A stretch of DNA of 44,470 nt from Candidatus Velthaea versatilis (GTDB lineage Bacteria; Vulcanimicrobiota; Vulcanimicrobiia; Vulcanimicrobiales; Vulcanimicrobiaceae), in assembly GCA_003134035.1 (NCBI GenBank), contig PLAE01000235.1, forward strand, positions 1 through 44,470, given 5' to 3'. Below, one piece after another: positions 6,690-14,653 of the stretch. A program made the position numbers and the translations under genes. Numbering within the stretch: position 1 is the first letter of the stretch; each line of letters starts with the position of its first letter. Under the pieces are notes generated by a model. That model searched no databases. It saw only the letters and a list, made by a program, of their open reading frames with translations, and had not been told where the DNA came from.

Positions 6690-8438
6690 ATGAAGCGCCT
6701 CGCCAACGCGGAGATCGCCAAGATCCTGACTCAGATCCGCACACTCATGGAGTTCGCCGGCGAGCCGTTCTTCAAATTCATGGCCTACGAACGCGCCGCG
6801 GAAACGCTTGAGAATGCGCCGCCGGTCGCGGAATTGGTTGCCGCCGGCCGGCTGCAAGAGCTGCCGGGGATCGGCAAGACGATTGCCGCTCGGATCAGCG
6901 AAATCTGCGCAACCGGCACCTGCGTCTACCTCGATGAGCTGCGCGCGAAATATCCGCTTACGCTGGTGGAGCTGCTGGGCGTCTCGGGCGTCGGAATGAA
7001 GACGGCGCAGCAGCTTTTCGGTCTGCTGGGCGTCGCGTCGCTAGCCGACCTGGAGGCGGCGCTCGCCGCAGGCCGGTTGGACGGGATGCCACGGCTGGGA
7101 GCAAAAACGATCGAAAACATTCGCCGCGGCGTCCTCGCCTACAAGGGTCGTCAGCGCCGCACGCCGCTGGGGCAGGCCCTGCCGATCGCCCGCGAGATCG
7201 TGGCCTATCTCGCCGAACACACCGCGGCCGCCGACCTCACCCCCGCCGGCAGCGTGCGGCGCCAAGAACCGACGGTCGGCGACATCGATATCCTGTGCAC
7301 GTCGACCGACGCGGCGGCGGTTATCTCCGCCTTCACGCGCTGGGAACGCGCCGAGGCGGTGCTCGCCGAGGGCGAAACGAAGGCCAGCATTTGGCTGCGC
7401 GGCGGACTGCAGATCGATTTGCGCGTGCTGCCCGCGCACTTGTACGGCAACCTGCTTCAGCACTTCACGGGCAGCCGCGAGCACAACATCCAGTTGCGTG
7501 AATTAGCGGTCCGAAAAAATTTGCGCGTCAGCGAAAACGGGATCGTCGATCTCACCGACGGCACGACCACGACCTGCCGGACCGAAGAAGAGGTCTACGC
7601 GCGCTTGGGCCTCCCGTACATCGCGCCTGAGTTGCGGCTGGGCATCGGCGAGATCGAAGCCGCGCGCGACGGGGCGCTGCCGGCGGTCGTCGAGCTGGGC
7701 GATCTGCGCGGAGATTTTCACATGCACTGCACCTGGAGCGACGGGCGCAACACGCTCGAGACGATGATCGCCGCCGCAGCGGCGCGCGGCTATAGCTATC
7801 ATTCGGTGAGCGATCATTCGTGGGGCCGCGGCGGGATGGGCCTCACGCCGGACGATCTGCGCGCGCAGCGTGAGCGCTTGCGCGAGATCGGCGACAAGTA
7901 CGGCGTGCGCAGCCTGCGGTCAAGCGAGGTTGACATCTTGCCCGACGGTGGGCTCGATTTCGACGACGCGATCTTGGCCGATCTCGACATCGTCGTCGCC
8001 AGCGTGCACTCCGCGCTCAACATCTCGCGCGACGACATGACGCGCCGCCTGATCCGAGCGTGCGAGAATCCGTACGTCAACATCATCGGCCACCCGACGG
8101 GGCGCAACGTCGAAACGTTTCCCGGTTACGAGTTCGACTATGACGCCGTCTTCGCGGCCGCCGCGCGCACCGGCACCGCGCTCGAGATCGACGGGCAGCC
8201 GAATCGTCTCGATCTGCCCAGCCCGCTGGCGCGCCGCGCGCGCGAGTTCGGCGTGACGTTCACTTGCGATTCGGACGCGCACGGCGCCGACCAGTTGGCG
8301 AACGTCGCGTACGCCGTCGGACAGGCGCGTCGCGCTTGGCTCGCTCCGGACGCCATCCTCAACACGCGCGATCTGGACGACGTCCTGGCATTCGTCGAAG
8401 CGAAGCGCGTGCGCGGGGGCGCCGCGAAAGTTATTTGA
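6690..8438 (+). CDS. polX: DNA polymerase X with PHP domain
   Basis: A 582-residue bacterial PolX, a gap-filling repair polymerase fused to a PHP phosphoesterase/3'-5' exonuclease. N-terminal helix-hairpin-helix regions lie at about 55-150 (LPGIGKTIAARI, VSGVGMKTAQQL). The polymerase palm has GSVRR and VGDIDIL (D198, D200) and a third acidic residue in IDLRVLP (D243). The PHP domain starts near 340 with DFHMHCTWSDG (H344, H346), then SVSDHS, SSEVDIL, ASVHS, IGHPTGR and CDSDAH, so all metal-binding motifs look intact. ATG at 6690 follows GGAATGGAA; the frame is open further upstream but lacks support. It overlaps the last bases of the convergent 42-residue gene. Confidence 0.96.
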   Translation: MKRLANAEIAKILTQIRTLMEFAGEPFFKFMAYERAAETLENAPPVAELVAAGRLQELPGIGKTIAARISEICATGTCVYLDELRAKYPLTLVELLGVSGVGMKTAQQLFGLLGVASLADLEAALAAGRLDGMPRLGAKTIENIRRGVLAYKGRQRRTPLGQALPIAREIVAYLAEHTAAADLTPAGSVRRQEPTVGDIDILCTSTDAAAVISAFTRWERAEAVLAEGETKASIWLRGGLQIDLRVLPAHLYGNLLQHFTGSREHNIQLRELAVRKNLRVSENGIVDLTDGTTTTCRTEEEVYARLGLPYIAPELRLGIGEIEAARDGALPAVVELGDLRGDFHMHCTWSDGRNTLETMIAAAAARGYSYHSVSDHSWGRGGMGLTPDDLRAQRERLREIGDKYGVRSLRSSEVDILPDGGLDFDDAILADLDIVVASVHSALNISRDDMTRRLIRACENPYVNIIGHPTGRNVETFPGYEFDYDAVFAAAARTGTALEIDGQPNRLDLPSPLARRAREFGVTFTCDSDAHGADQLANVAYAVGQARRAWLAPDAILNTRDLDDVLAFVEAKRVRGGAAKVI

Positions 8439-8559
8439 AAAGCGCCGTTGCGTTGACGGCGGTTTTGAAAACGCCCCATGCCAAGGGGGCGCCGACGAGT
8501 ACCCAGGCCGCTACGAGCGTGGCCGTCGCATTGCCCGGCGGCGTGTTCGATTGAGGCAT
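8431..8559 (-). CDS. Small membrane partner of the OFA-family MFS transporter
   Basis: A 42-residue peptide (start MPQSNTPPGNATATLVAAWV) with one hydrophobic helix, about residues 14-30, containing LVGAPLAWGVFKT. The ATG at 8559 has GGAGA six to seven bases upstream. It lies 14 bases downstream of the OFA transporter on the same strand. From memory, small single-helix proteins of this type with a conserved GxPLxWGVxxT stretch are annotated as MFS transporter small subunits next to oxalate/formate antiporter-like genes. Its last 8 bases overlap the end of polX on the other strand. Confidence 0.8.
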   Translation of the reverse strand: MPQSNTPPGNATATLVAAWVLVGAPLAWGVFKTAVNATALFK

Positions 8560-8573
8560 GCTCTTCTCCCTAC

Positions 8574-9986
8574 TTAAGCCGCGACGGGTGCGTTTTCCGT
8601 ATAGTGCCGATCTTCGAGCGACTTCACCATGAAATTGCAGATGAAGCCGACGATCAGCAGTCCGGCCATGATATACATCGTCGTCGAATAGGCGTCGGCT
8701 TTTGCGACCCCACGATCGATCTGATATTGCCGGATGTAATTTACCAGTACCGGCCCCGCCACTCCGGCGGCCGACCACGCCGTCAACAGCCGGCCGTGGA
8801 TCGCGCCGACGTTGAGCGTCCCGAACAGATCGCGCAGATACGCCGGAATGGTCGCGAAGCCGCCGCCGTACATGCTCAGGATGACGCCGTAGGCGAGCAC
8901 GAACAGCACCAGGTTTCCGGAGTGTCCGAGGGTCGGGATCAGCGCGTAGATGGCGGCGCCCAGCGCAAAGAAAATCATATACGTCGGCCGGCGCCCGATG
9001 AAGTCCGAGGTCGACGCCCAAACGATGCGGCCGCCCATGTTGAAGAGGCTGAGCAAGCCGACGAAGCCGGCCGCCGCCGCCGCCGACTTCGCGGTCTGGA
9101 TCGCGTCAGCGTGGGGGAAGCGCGCCGGAAACATCTCTTGGATCATGAGCGAGGCCTGACCGAGCACACCGATCCCGGCGGTGACGTTGAGGAACAGCAC
9201 GCCCCAGAGCAGCCAGAACTGCGGCGTGCGGACAGCGTTGTTCACGAGCACGTTCTGGGTGGTGACCATCTTGCGAGCGGTCGTCGGCGGCACGTAGCCG
9301 GCGGGGCGGTAATTCGAGGGCGCAATGCGGACGATGAACGCCCCCACGAGCATGAAGCAGAGGTAGATGATCCCCATGGTGAGCATCGTCGGCGCCACAC
9401 CGGTCGACGCCGGCGTGCCCGCCGCCGTATGTCCGGCGTAGCCTTTCATGAGCGCCACCGCCAGCGGTGCGCCGATGAGCGCGCCGCCGCCGAAACCCAT
9501 GATCGCCGTACCGGTCGCCAGACCCGGCCGATCGGGAAACCATTTGATGAGCGTGGAAACCGGCGAAATATACCCGATGCCAAGGCCGATGCCGCCGATG
9601 ACGCCGTAGCCGAAGTACACGAGCGCGAGCGAATGCAACGCGACCCCGCCGCCGGCGATGAGCAGCCCGCCCGAAAAGCAGAGCGCCGAGACGAACATGG
9701 CTTTGCGGGGCCCAACGGCTTCGACCCATTTCCCGCCGAACGCCGCGGACAGCCCGAGAAACACGATCGCTAAGCTGAAGATCCAGCCGAGTTGCGCAAC
9801 CGTCCAATCGCCGGGCGCCGGATCGGTGACCCCGATGAGCTGTGCCATCGGTTTCGTGAAGACGCTAAAGGCGTATGCCTGGCCGATCGCGAGGTGGATG
9901 CACAGCGCGGCGGGCGGCACCAGCCATCGGTTGAAGCCCGGCCCGGCTATCGAATGCGATCGATCGAGAAAGTCTGAAGCCACCAT
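8574..9986 (-). CDS. OFA-family MFS transporter (oxalate/formate antiporter-like)
   Basis: A 470-residue, 12-helix major facilitator of the oxalate:formate antiporter family. N-terminal QAYAFSVFTKPMAQL and GGIGLGIGYISPVSTLIKWFPDRPGLATG are typical of OFA members; the central loop is long, and the second half ends with a short polar tail. ATG at 9986 is chosen because AAGG sits 5 bases before it; a GTG two codons upstream is possible. Substrates of this family range from oxalate/formate to other small monocarboxylates, and no oxalate-decarboxylating genes are nearby, so the substrate is open. A 42-residue partner gene follows directly. Confidence 0.9.
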   Translation of the reverse strand: MVASDFLDRSHSIAGPGFNRWLVPPAALCIHLAIGQAYAFSVFTKPMAQLIGVTDPAPGDWTVAQLGWIFSLAIVFLGLSAAFGGKWVEAVGPRKAMFVSALCFSGGLLIAGGGVALHSLALVYFGYGVIGGIGLGIGYISPVSTLIKWFPDRPGLATGTAIMGFGGGALIGAPLAVALMKGYAGHTAAGTPASTGVAPTMLTMGIIYLCFMLVGAFIVRIAPSNYRPAGYVPPTTARKMVTTQNVLVNNAVRTPQFWLLWGVLFLNVTAGIGVLGQASLMIQEMFPARFPHADAIQTAKSAAAAAGFVGLLSLFNMGGRIVWASTSDFIGRRPTYMIFFALGAAIYALIPTLGHSGNLVLFVLAYGVILSMYGGGFATIPAYLRDLFGTLNVGAIHGRLLTAWSAAGVAGPVLVNYIRQYQIDRGVAKADAYSTTMYIMAGLLIVGFICNFMVKSLEDRHYTENAPVAA

Positions 9987-10104
9987 CACCACCTTGCCGC
10001 AACGCTGCGGTCGGTCGAATTTTCTTACGTATTAGCGAAGCCGGTTCGGCAGCTACGAGTAACATCGACGCTTGACCTTCGTTCTTTCGATACCGTTATG
10101 AGGT

Positions 10105-10656
10105 ATGGTACGCAAGGTGACAACCCGTCCGCAATTTATGGCAGTCATTGGCGGCCTGCTCGCGCTGGGCGCGCGGCGGCGTTCGGATGACGACGGATGG
10201 CATCATGTCCATGGCCGCAATGGTCTCGCGCTGCCGACCAAGGCGCCGCTGGATCTGACCTTCGTGACCGTCGACGGCACCGTTTTTCGGCTGATCGATC
10301 ACCGCGAGAAGGTCGTGGTGGTAAATTTATTCGCGTCGTGGTGCGGTCCGTGCAACGCCGAGGCGCTCGACGTCTCGGCCTTCGCCGCCGCCCATCCCGA
10401 CGACACGATCGTCGTGAGCGTCGATGTCGGTGAATCGGCCGCCACGGCGCGCGAGTTCCGGGTCCGTTACGGGCTCGATTATCCCGTCGCGTCGGACGAG
10501 TCGGCGAGCATCTCGAAGACGATCGGTATGCACGACTATCCGACCACCCTCTTCATTCGCCCGAACGGCTGCCTCTCGTGCGCGTTCGTCGGCCAAATCT
10601 CACGCGACAACCTCGAGGCCGAGCGCACCTACGCGCTGTCGTCAACCACGGGCTAA
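10105..10656 (+). CDS. TlpA/ResA-like thioredoxin, membrane-anchored
   Basis: A 183-residue protein with an N-terminal hydrophobic stretch (residues about 11-23, FMAVIGGLLALGA) then a thioredoxin fold. The redox motif is WCGPC (C80, C83), with the cis-proline in DYPTTLF and a FIRPNG strand after it. The family works outside the cytoplasmic membrane as a thiol-disulfide reductase, often in cytochrome c maturation; no cytochrome genes are beside it. The extra cysteine pair near the end (CLSC) is unusual. The ATG at 10105 has only AGG immediately before it. The hydrophobic segment is followed by RRR, so it could be a signal anchor. Confidence 0.85.
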   Translation: MVRKVTTRPQFMAVIGGLLALGARRRSDDDGWHHVHGRNGLALPTKAPLDLTFVTVDGTVFRLIDHREKVVVVNLFASWCGPCNAEALDVSAFAAAHPDDTIVVSVDVGESAATAREFRVRYGLDYPVASDESASISKTIGMHDYPTTLFIRPNGCLSCAFVGQISRDNLEAERTYALSSTTG

Positions 10657-10727
10657 AACGTTCGCGATAGGTTTCCCGCCGGCGCCTCGGCGGGTGCGCG
10701 GGCGCCACAATCCGGTTCGGTTGCCGA

Positions 10728-10744
10728 CCACAATCCGGTTGTGG
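10728..10744. terminator. Hairpin between convergent genes
   Basis: CCACAA and TTGTGG form a perfect 6-bp stem around a 5-base loop. It lies 72 bases after the TlpA-like gene stop and just beyond the end of the convergent secreted-protein gene. There is no T run, so termination is inferred. Confidence 0.35.
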
Positions 10745-10761
10745 CGGTGACGTTCGAGGCA

Positions 10762-11712
10762 CTAGCGCGAATGGCCGCCGCCGTGGCCGCCTTCGCCGCG
10801 GCCGCCTTCGGCATGAGCGGCGCCGCCGCGCGCGGGTTCCGCCGAACGCCCACCGCGGAAGATTGACTCGCGACCGGCGGCGTAATTTGGTTGCCGTCCG
10901 GCGGTGTAGTTCGGTTCGCGACCGGCGCCGTCATTCGGTTCCCGTCCAGCGGCCCGGGCGGCCGCCTGTTCTCCACCGGAGAAGCGGGCACGTGGCGCCG
11001 GCGCGTTGGACTCACTCGAGAAGCGCCCCTCGCCGGCAAACATCCTGCCGCTGAAGGCCGCCGGAGCGTGCTCGCCGGCGACGGCACCGCGTCCGGAAAC
11101 CCCATAGGAACGCCGCGCTTCGCCGGAACGGAGCGCTTCGCCACGCTGCGCGTCAAGGTGATCGCGGCCGCCGGGCACGAAACTTACCGCATGGCCAAAA
11201 TAGGCGTTGCCGTTCCAGGGCCGGCCGTAAAAGCCGCGATGCTCGTAATGCCAACCGCCGCCGAAGCCGAACACGATCGCCAGCCCGAACGATGGACCGT
11301 AGCCGTACGCAAACCCCGGGCACCAGTAGCCGGGGCCGTAATAGATCGGCGCGGGTAGCGGTCCGTCATAGCTGTACGGCGTGTCGATCTCGTTCGCGTC
11401 GAAGGTCGCCCCGGCGTTGTAGCCGATGATCGTGACGCTCATGCCGGGCGCCAACGCCAAGCCGGTCGGATTGATGATCGTCCCGCCGTGGAGCTGGACC
11501 TCGTCGACGAAGCCGCGGTCGTCGTCGACGGAAATCGTGAATGCGCCGTCGACCGAGCGGATACGGCCGTGGATGGTCTCATCGACACTCGCGTCGGTCG
11601 GCCGCGCATACGACGGCACGTCCTGCGCTTGAGCAGCGCGCGGTGCGAACAGTAAGGCAACGGCGAGCGCGCACGGGCCGAGCACAGAGGCGAACGATTT
11701 TGGACGATCCAT
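10762..11712 (-). CDS. Secreted Gly/Arg-rich hypothetical protein
   Basis: 316 residues with a clear signal peptide (hydrophobic core LGPCALAVALLFAPRAAQA, cleavage near AQA-QD). Residues about 45-110 look like a small beta domain resembling DUF5666-type modules (IHGRIRSVDGAFTISVDD, GMSVTIIGYN), followed by a Tyr/Gly-rich stretch (YYGPGYWCPGFAYGYGP) and a low-complexity tail. The tail includes an 8-residue tandem repeat, AGREPNDG, AGREPNYT, AGRQPNYA and a diverged AGRESIFR, and ends in a Gly/His-rich segment that could bind metal. I do not recognise the whole protein. Probable extracytoplasmic location is well supported; function is not. Confidence 0.7.
   Translation of the reverse strand: MDRPKSFASVLGPCALAVALLFAPRAAQAQDVPSYARPTDASVDETIHGRIRSVDGAFTISVDDDRGFVDEVQLHGGTIINPTGLALAPGMSVTIIGYNAGATFDANEIDTPYSYDGPLPAPIYYGPGYWCPGFAYGYGPSFGLAIVFGFGGGWHYEHRGFYGRPWNGNAYFGHAVSFVPGGRDHLDAQRGEALRSGEARRSYGVSGRGAVAGEHAPAAFSGRMFAGEGRFSSESNAPAPRARFSGGEQAAARAAGREPNDGAGREPNYTAGRQPNYAAGRESIFRGGRSAEPARGGAAHAEGGRGEGGHGGGHSR
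10855..10950 (-). repeat. In-frame 24-bp tandem repeat in the secreted protein
   Basis: Four consecutive 8-codon units encode AGREPNDG, AGREPNYT, AGRQPNYA and AGRESIFR (residues 255-286). The first three are close copies; the last is diverged. Copy number may vary between strains. Confidence 0.75.
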
Positions 11713-11730
11713 CGAGTTTTGTTCCTTACC

Positions 11731-11747
11731 CGCCCGAAGGCCGGGCG
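11731..11747. terminator. Hairpin between the secreted-protein gene and the YncE/phosphoesterase gene
   Basis: A 6-bp GC stem (CGCCCG / CGGGCG) with a 5-base loop, in the 108-base gap that follows the YncE/phosphoesterase stop on the minus strand. No T run follows it. Confidence 0.3.
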
Positions 11748-11820
11748 AGCAGTGCCGAGTGTACCGCGAGTAGATTACAAACGCTTGGGACGCGTCGCCC
11801 GTTCGCGTCGTCCCGCGCCG

Positions 11821-14157
11821 CTAATGAAATTCTCCGAAAGCGGGAACCGGCGCGCGGCCTTTGACCGCGTGCCAGAGGATGTCGTTGAGTTCGCCGTCCG
11901 GAGCGGCGTCTTCGCGGCTGAAATCCAGCCGGGCGCTGTCGCGGGCGCGATACGCCGTGCGGGCGTTGCGCGCCTCGGTGTCGATCCGTTCCGGCAGCGT
12001 GTCGAACGGCCGTAGATCGGGCTTGGCGCGGAAGGCGTCGCCCAACGGTCGCGCGCCCGCGTCGTACGCCGTGAGCGGCGGCATCCCCAAGATCGTTTCG
12101 ATCGTGCGGACAACGCTTGCCGTCGTGTAGGTGCGATGCTGCACGCCGCCCGCCGCATACGGACTGATGAGGTAGAACGTCGACCGCTGCTCGTCGACGT
12201 GATCGGCGCCGTTCTGCGCGTCGTCCTCGACGACGAAGATCGCGGTGTCTTTCCAATCCGGGCTGTGTGAAACGGCCGCCGCCAGACCCCCGACCGCCGC
12301 ATCATTGTCCGCGACCATTCCCTGCGGGGTGACCGAGCCGGGCCGCGTGCCGGCCGTATGGTCGCGGGGAAAGCGCACGACTTCGAGCTGCGGCAGCGTT
12401 CCGTCGCGCTCGAAGGCGTCGTATTCGCGCCGCCATTCGCGCAGCCGGTCGACGTCGCGCACGTTCATGTCGAAGGTTGGAAAGTGCAAGTCAGTGTGCG
12501 CGCGCAGCGCCGGCATCGTGGTGGTGACGTCGCCGCCGGCCAGCGCCCCGGCGCTGGTGAACTCGCCGTAATTGCGGAAACTCACGCCGCTGCGCTCGGC
12601 CAAGTCCCAGAGATACCCGCCATGCGGTACCGACGCCGTCGCGCCATCCTCGAAATCGTAGAGCGAGCGCCGCCCGGCGTATTCCGGCGGCCACATCTTC
12701 TCGAGATAGTCATTGGCGAACGCGGCCATCGACCAGTTGTGCCCGTCGGCGCTGACGTGCGCGTTGTCGAAGAAGCGATCGAAGATGCCGAAACGTTCGG
12801 CCAGCGCGTGCTCGTTGGGCGTGATCTGCCGGCCGAACATGACCAGTGCGGGGTCCCCGTCGGCGCCCGCGACATCGCCCAGGACCTGGTCGTACGTGCG
12901 ATTTTCTTTGACGATGTAAATGACGTGTTTGATCGGACCGCCGGCGCGCACGACGGCGCTGGGTGCCGGCGACAATTGCGCGAAGGCCGCGCCGAGCCCC
13001 GCGAGCCCGCTCCCGCCCGCGGCAAGGTCCGCGTCGCTGGGGATCGGCAAACGCCGCAATGAGCCCACGAGATTCCCCGCGATGTAGCCCGGACGCGAAT
13101 CGCCGGCGTGGACCCGCGCGAGCGGATCGTAGGCCGGATTCGCATGTCCGCCCTCCCCTTTGCCGTCGGCGACGTAGAGCACGCCGGCCGTGCGATCGAC
13201 GGCAACCGCGGTCGGGTACCAGCCGGTGGGAAAGGCGCCCAGCGGTGTGAGCCCGGCCGGCGTCACCCGCATGACGACGACGGCGTTGGCCGCGCCGCAA
13301 CTCACATACAGGCGGTCACCGTCGAGCGTCAGCGCGTTGGGCGATGCGCCGACGATCGCGCCGAGGCCCAGCGGCACGCGCGCAACCGCTTGGCGCGCGG
13401 CGACGTCGACGACGGTGATGTCGTCGTCGTCGGCATCGGCGACGAACAGGCGGGTGGCGTCGGCGGCCAGCGCCGCCGGATGCAGGCCGACGGTGATCGT
13501 ATCGACTGCGCCTTTGCGCGGATCGACCACGTCGAGTTTGCGCTCCGCCCAATCGGCGACGAACGTCAGCGCGCCGTCGGCCGAGAACGCCGCCGCCTTG
13601 GGATGCGCGCCGGTGCCCCAGGCCGCGCTGACGCGCCCAGCGCGCTCGTCGACGAACGCGACGCGATTTGCGATATCGCCGGTGACCGCGAGGGTCGAAC
13701 CATCGGGCGAACGTGCAATTGAGGTCGGATAGAAATTGTTGCCCAGCGAGATCGTGCGGTCGATGCGCCCGGCGGCCGTATCGACGTGAACGATGGTGTC
13801 GGAACTCGCGCCCGCGATCCAAACGCCGTCGCCCGCCGGGTCCCGCAACGGCGCCCCGAAAGCATCGGGCAACGCGACGCGCGCGACCAACGCGAGGGTC
13901 TTTGTGTCGATGATCCGCAGCGCCGGGTGAGCGTAGCCCGCTTCGACCACGAACGCGCGCGAACCGTCGCGCGAAAGCGTCACGCCTTCGGGCAGCGTGC
14001 CCGTTGCCGCGACCGGACCGCCGGGGTCGGCGATGGTCCAGTCGTTCGGCAAGTGGATCGCGGCCGGCGCCGCGCTCGCCCCGGCACCGGCAACCGACGC
14101 GCACACAGCGAAGGCGGTAAGTGCGGCGGCGCGTTGGAGCATCTTCTGTTGGAGCAT
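11821..14157 (-). CDS. YncE-like beta-propeller / phosphoesterase fusion, secreted
   Basis: 778 residues with a signal peptide (ALTAFAVCASVAGAGASA). Residues about 40-390 form a YVTN/YncE-type beta-propeller with repeated units such as SIARSPDGSTLAVTGD and PTAVAVDRTAGVLYVADG. Residues about 410-720 are a phosphoesterase/alkaline phosphatase-like domain: HVIYIVKENRTYDQVLGD carries the first metal ligands, followed by SADGHNWSMAAFANDY and by VVEDDAQNGADHVDEQRS with the second metal group. This domain order is known for bifunctional YncE/alkaline phosphatase family proteins; the substrate is unknown. The start is ambiguous because a 15-bp tandem duplication provides two ATGs (14157 and 14142), each preceded by AGAAG. 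Confidence 0.88.
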   Translation of the reverse strand: MLQQKMLQRAAALTAFAVCASVAGAGASAAPAAIHLPNDWTIADPGGPVAATGTLPEGVTLSRDGSRAFVVEAGYAHPALRIIDTKTLALVARVALPDAFGAPLRDPAGDGVWIAGASSDTIVHVDTAAGRIDRTISLGNNFYPTSIARSPDGSTLAVTGDIANRVAFVDERAGRVSAAWGTGAHPKAAAFSADGALTFVADWAERKLDVVDPRKGAVDTITVGLHPAALAADATRLFVADADDDDITVVDVAARQAVARVPLGLGAIVGASPNALTLDGDRLYVSCGAANAVVVMRVTPAGLTPLGAFPTGWYPTAVAVDRTAGVLYVADGKGEGGHANPAYDPLARVHAGDSRPGYIAGNLVGSLRRLPIPSDADLAAGGSGLAGLGAAFAQLSPAPSAVVRAGGPIKHVIYIVKENRTYDQVLGDVAGADGDPALVMFGRQITPNEHALAERFGIFDRFFDNAHVSADGHNWSMAAFANDYLEKMWPPEYAGRRSLYDFEDGATASVPHGGYLWDLAERSGVSFRNYGEFTSAGALAGGDVTTTMPALRAHTDLHFPTFDMNVRDVDRLREWRREYDAFERDGTLPQLEVVRFPRDHTAGTRPGSVTPQGMVADNDAAVGGLAAAVSHSPDWKDTAIFVVEDDAQNGADHVDEQRSTFYLISPYAAGGVQHRTYTTASVVRTIETILGMPPLTAYDAGARPLGDAFRAKPDLRPFDTLPERIDTEARNARTAYRARDSARLDFSREDAAPDGELNDILWHAVKGRAPVPAFGEFH

Positions 14158-14162
14158 CTTCT
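14133..14162. repeat. Perfect 15-bp tandem duplication across a start codon
   Basis: GTTGGAGCATCTTCT is present twice back to back (14133-14147 and 14148-14162). On the minus strand each copy supplies AGAAG followed by ATG, so the duplication copies both the initiation codon and its short purine-rich leader. Confidence 0.95.
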
Positions 14163-14195
14163 TACGAGGGCGCAGAATTTATGCCCCGCACCGAC

Positions 14196-14248
14196 GACGG
14201 GCGGCTCGCGGCGCAGCCGCTAACGCGAAGGGTCGACGAAGTCGATCC
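14196..14248. repeat. 53-bp two-hairpin dispersed repeat, copy 1
   Basis: Identical at 49 of 53 positions, by direct comparison, to 27560-27612. It holds two palindromes: GCGGCT..AGCCGC around an 8-base loop, and GGGTCGAC-gaa-GTCGATCC, an 8-bp stem with one G-T pair. It ends two bases from the stop codon of the small membrane protein gene on the minus strand, where it could act as a terminator. Confidence 0.9.
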
Positions 14249-14250
14249 AC

Positions 14251-14613
14251 TCAGGCGGCGCGCATCGACTGCGGCCGCCGGCGGCGGGCGGTCGCGAACA
14301 TGTAGACGATACGCGGCCCCAGACCGCCGACCAGCAGCAGCGTGATGAATGCGAACGTCGGATGAACGTATTCGAGAAATCCGTGCGGGATGAACCGGCA
14401 AAAAAAGTTCGTACCGAACATCGCCATCCCGAAGAGTCCGTAGGCCAGCTGCAGGCGATACGCCGGATCGATCGCCGCGCCGAAAACCGACCGGCGGTGC
14501 TTGGGCAGCCACCACCACAGCATCGGAACCGCGACGGCAAGCGAGAGCGCGCCCGTGGCGCTGCCCCAGATCAAATCAAAGCCTCGATCGCCTTCGAGAA
14601 ACATGTCAGCCAA
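14251..14613 (-). CDS. Small integral membrane protein, unknown
   Basis: 120 residues with about three hydrophobic helices (ALSLAVAVPMLWWWL, LQLAYGLFGMAMFGTNFF, FAFITLLLVGGLGPRIVYMF) and a short basic tail (ARRRRPQS). No family recognised. It is followed immediately by the 53-bp repeat, and its start at 14613 lies 40 bases beyond the stop of chrA on the same strand, so it may be the last gene of a chrA transcript. Confidence 0.65.
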   Translation of the reverse strand: MADMFLEGDRGFDLIWGSATGALSLAVAVPMLWWWLPKHRRSVFGAAIDPAYRLQLAYGLFGMAMFGTNFFCRFIPHGFLEYVHPTFAFITLLLVGGLGPRIVYMFATARRRRPQSMRAA

Positions 14614-14653
14614 ATTCTCGCGCCGGGCCGCCGCTCCCGTCGTGCAAACGAGC

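Noticed and set aside
8478-9773. A 431-codon plus-strand frame opposite the OFA transporter
   Set aside because: Antisense of a transporter with clear family motifs; Arg/Asp/His-rich and without a domain.
10073-10104. TTGACC..TTATGA as a promoter for the TlpA-like gene
   Set aside because: The -10 match is poor, spacing is 18, and the transcript would begin at or beyond the proposed start codon.
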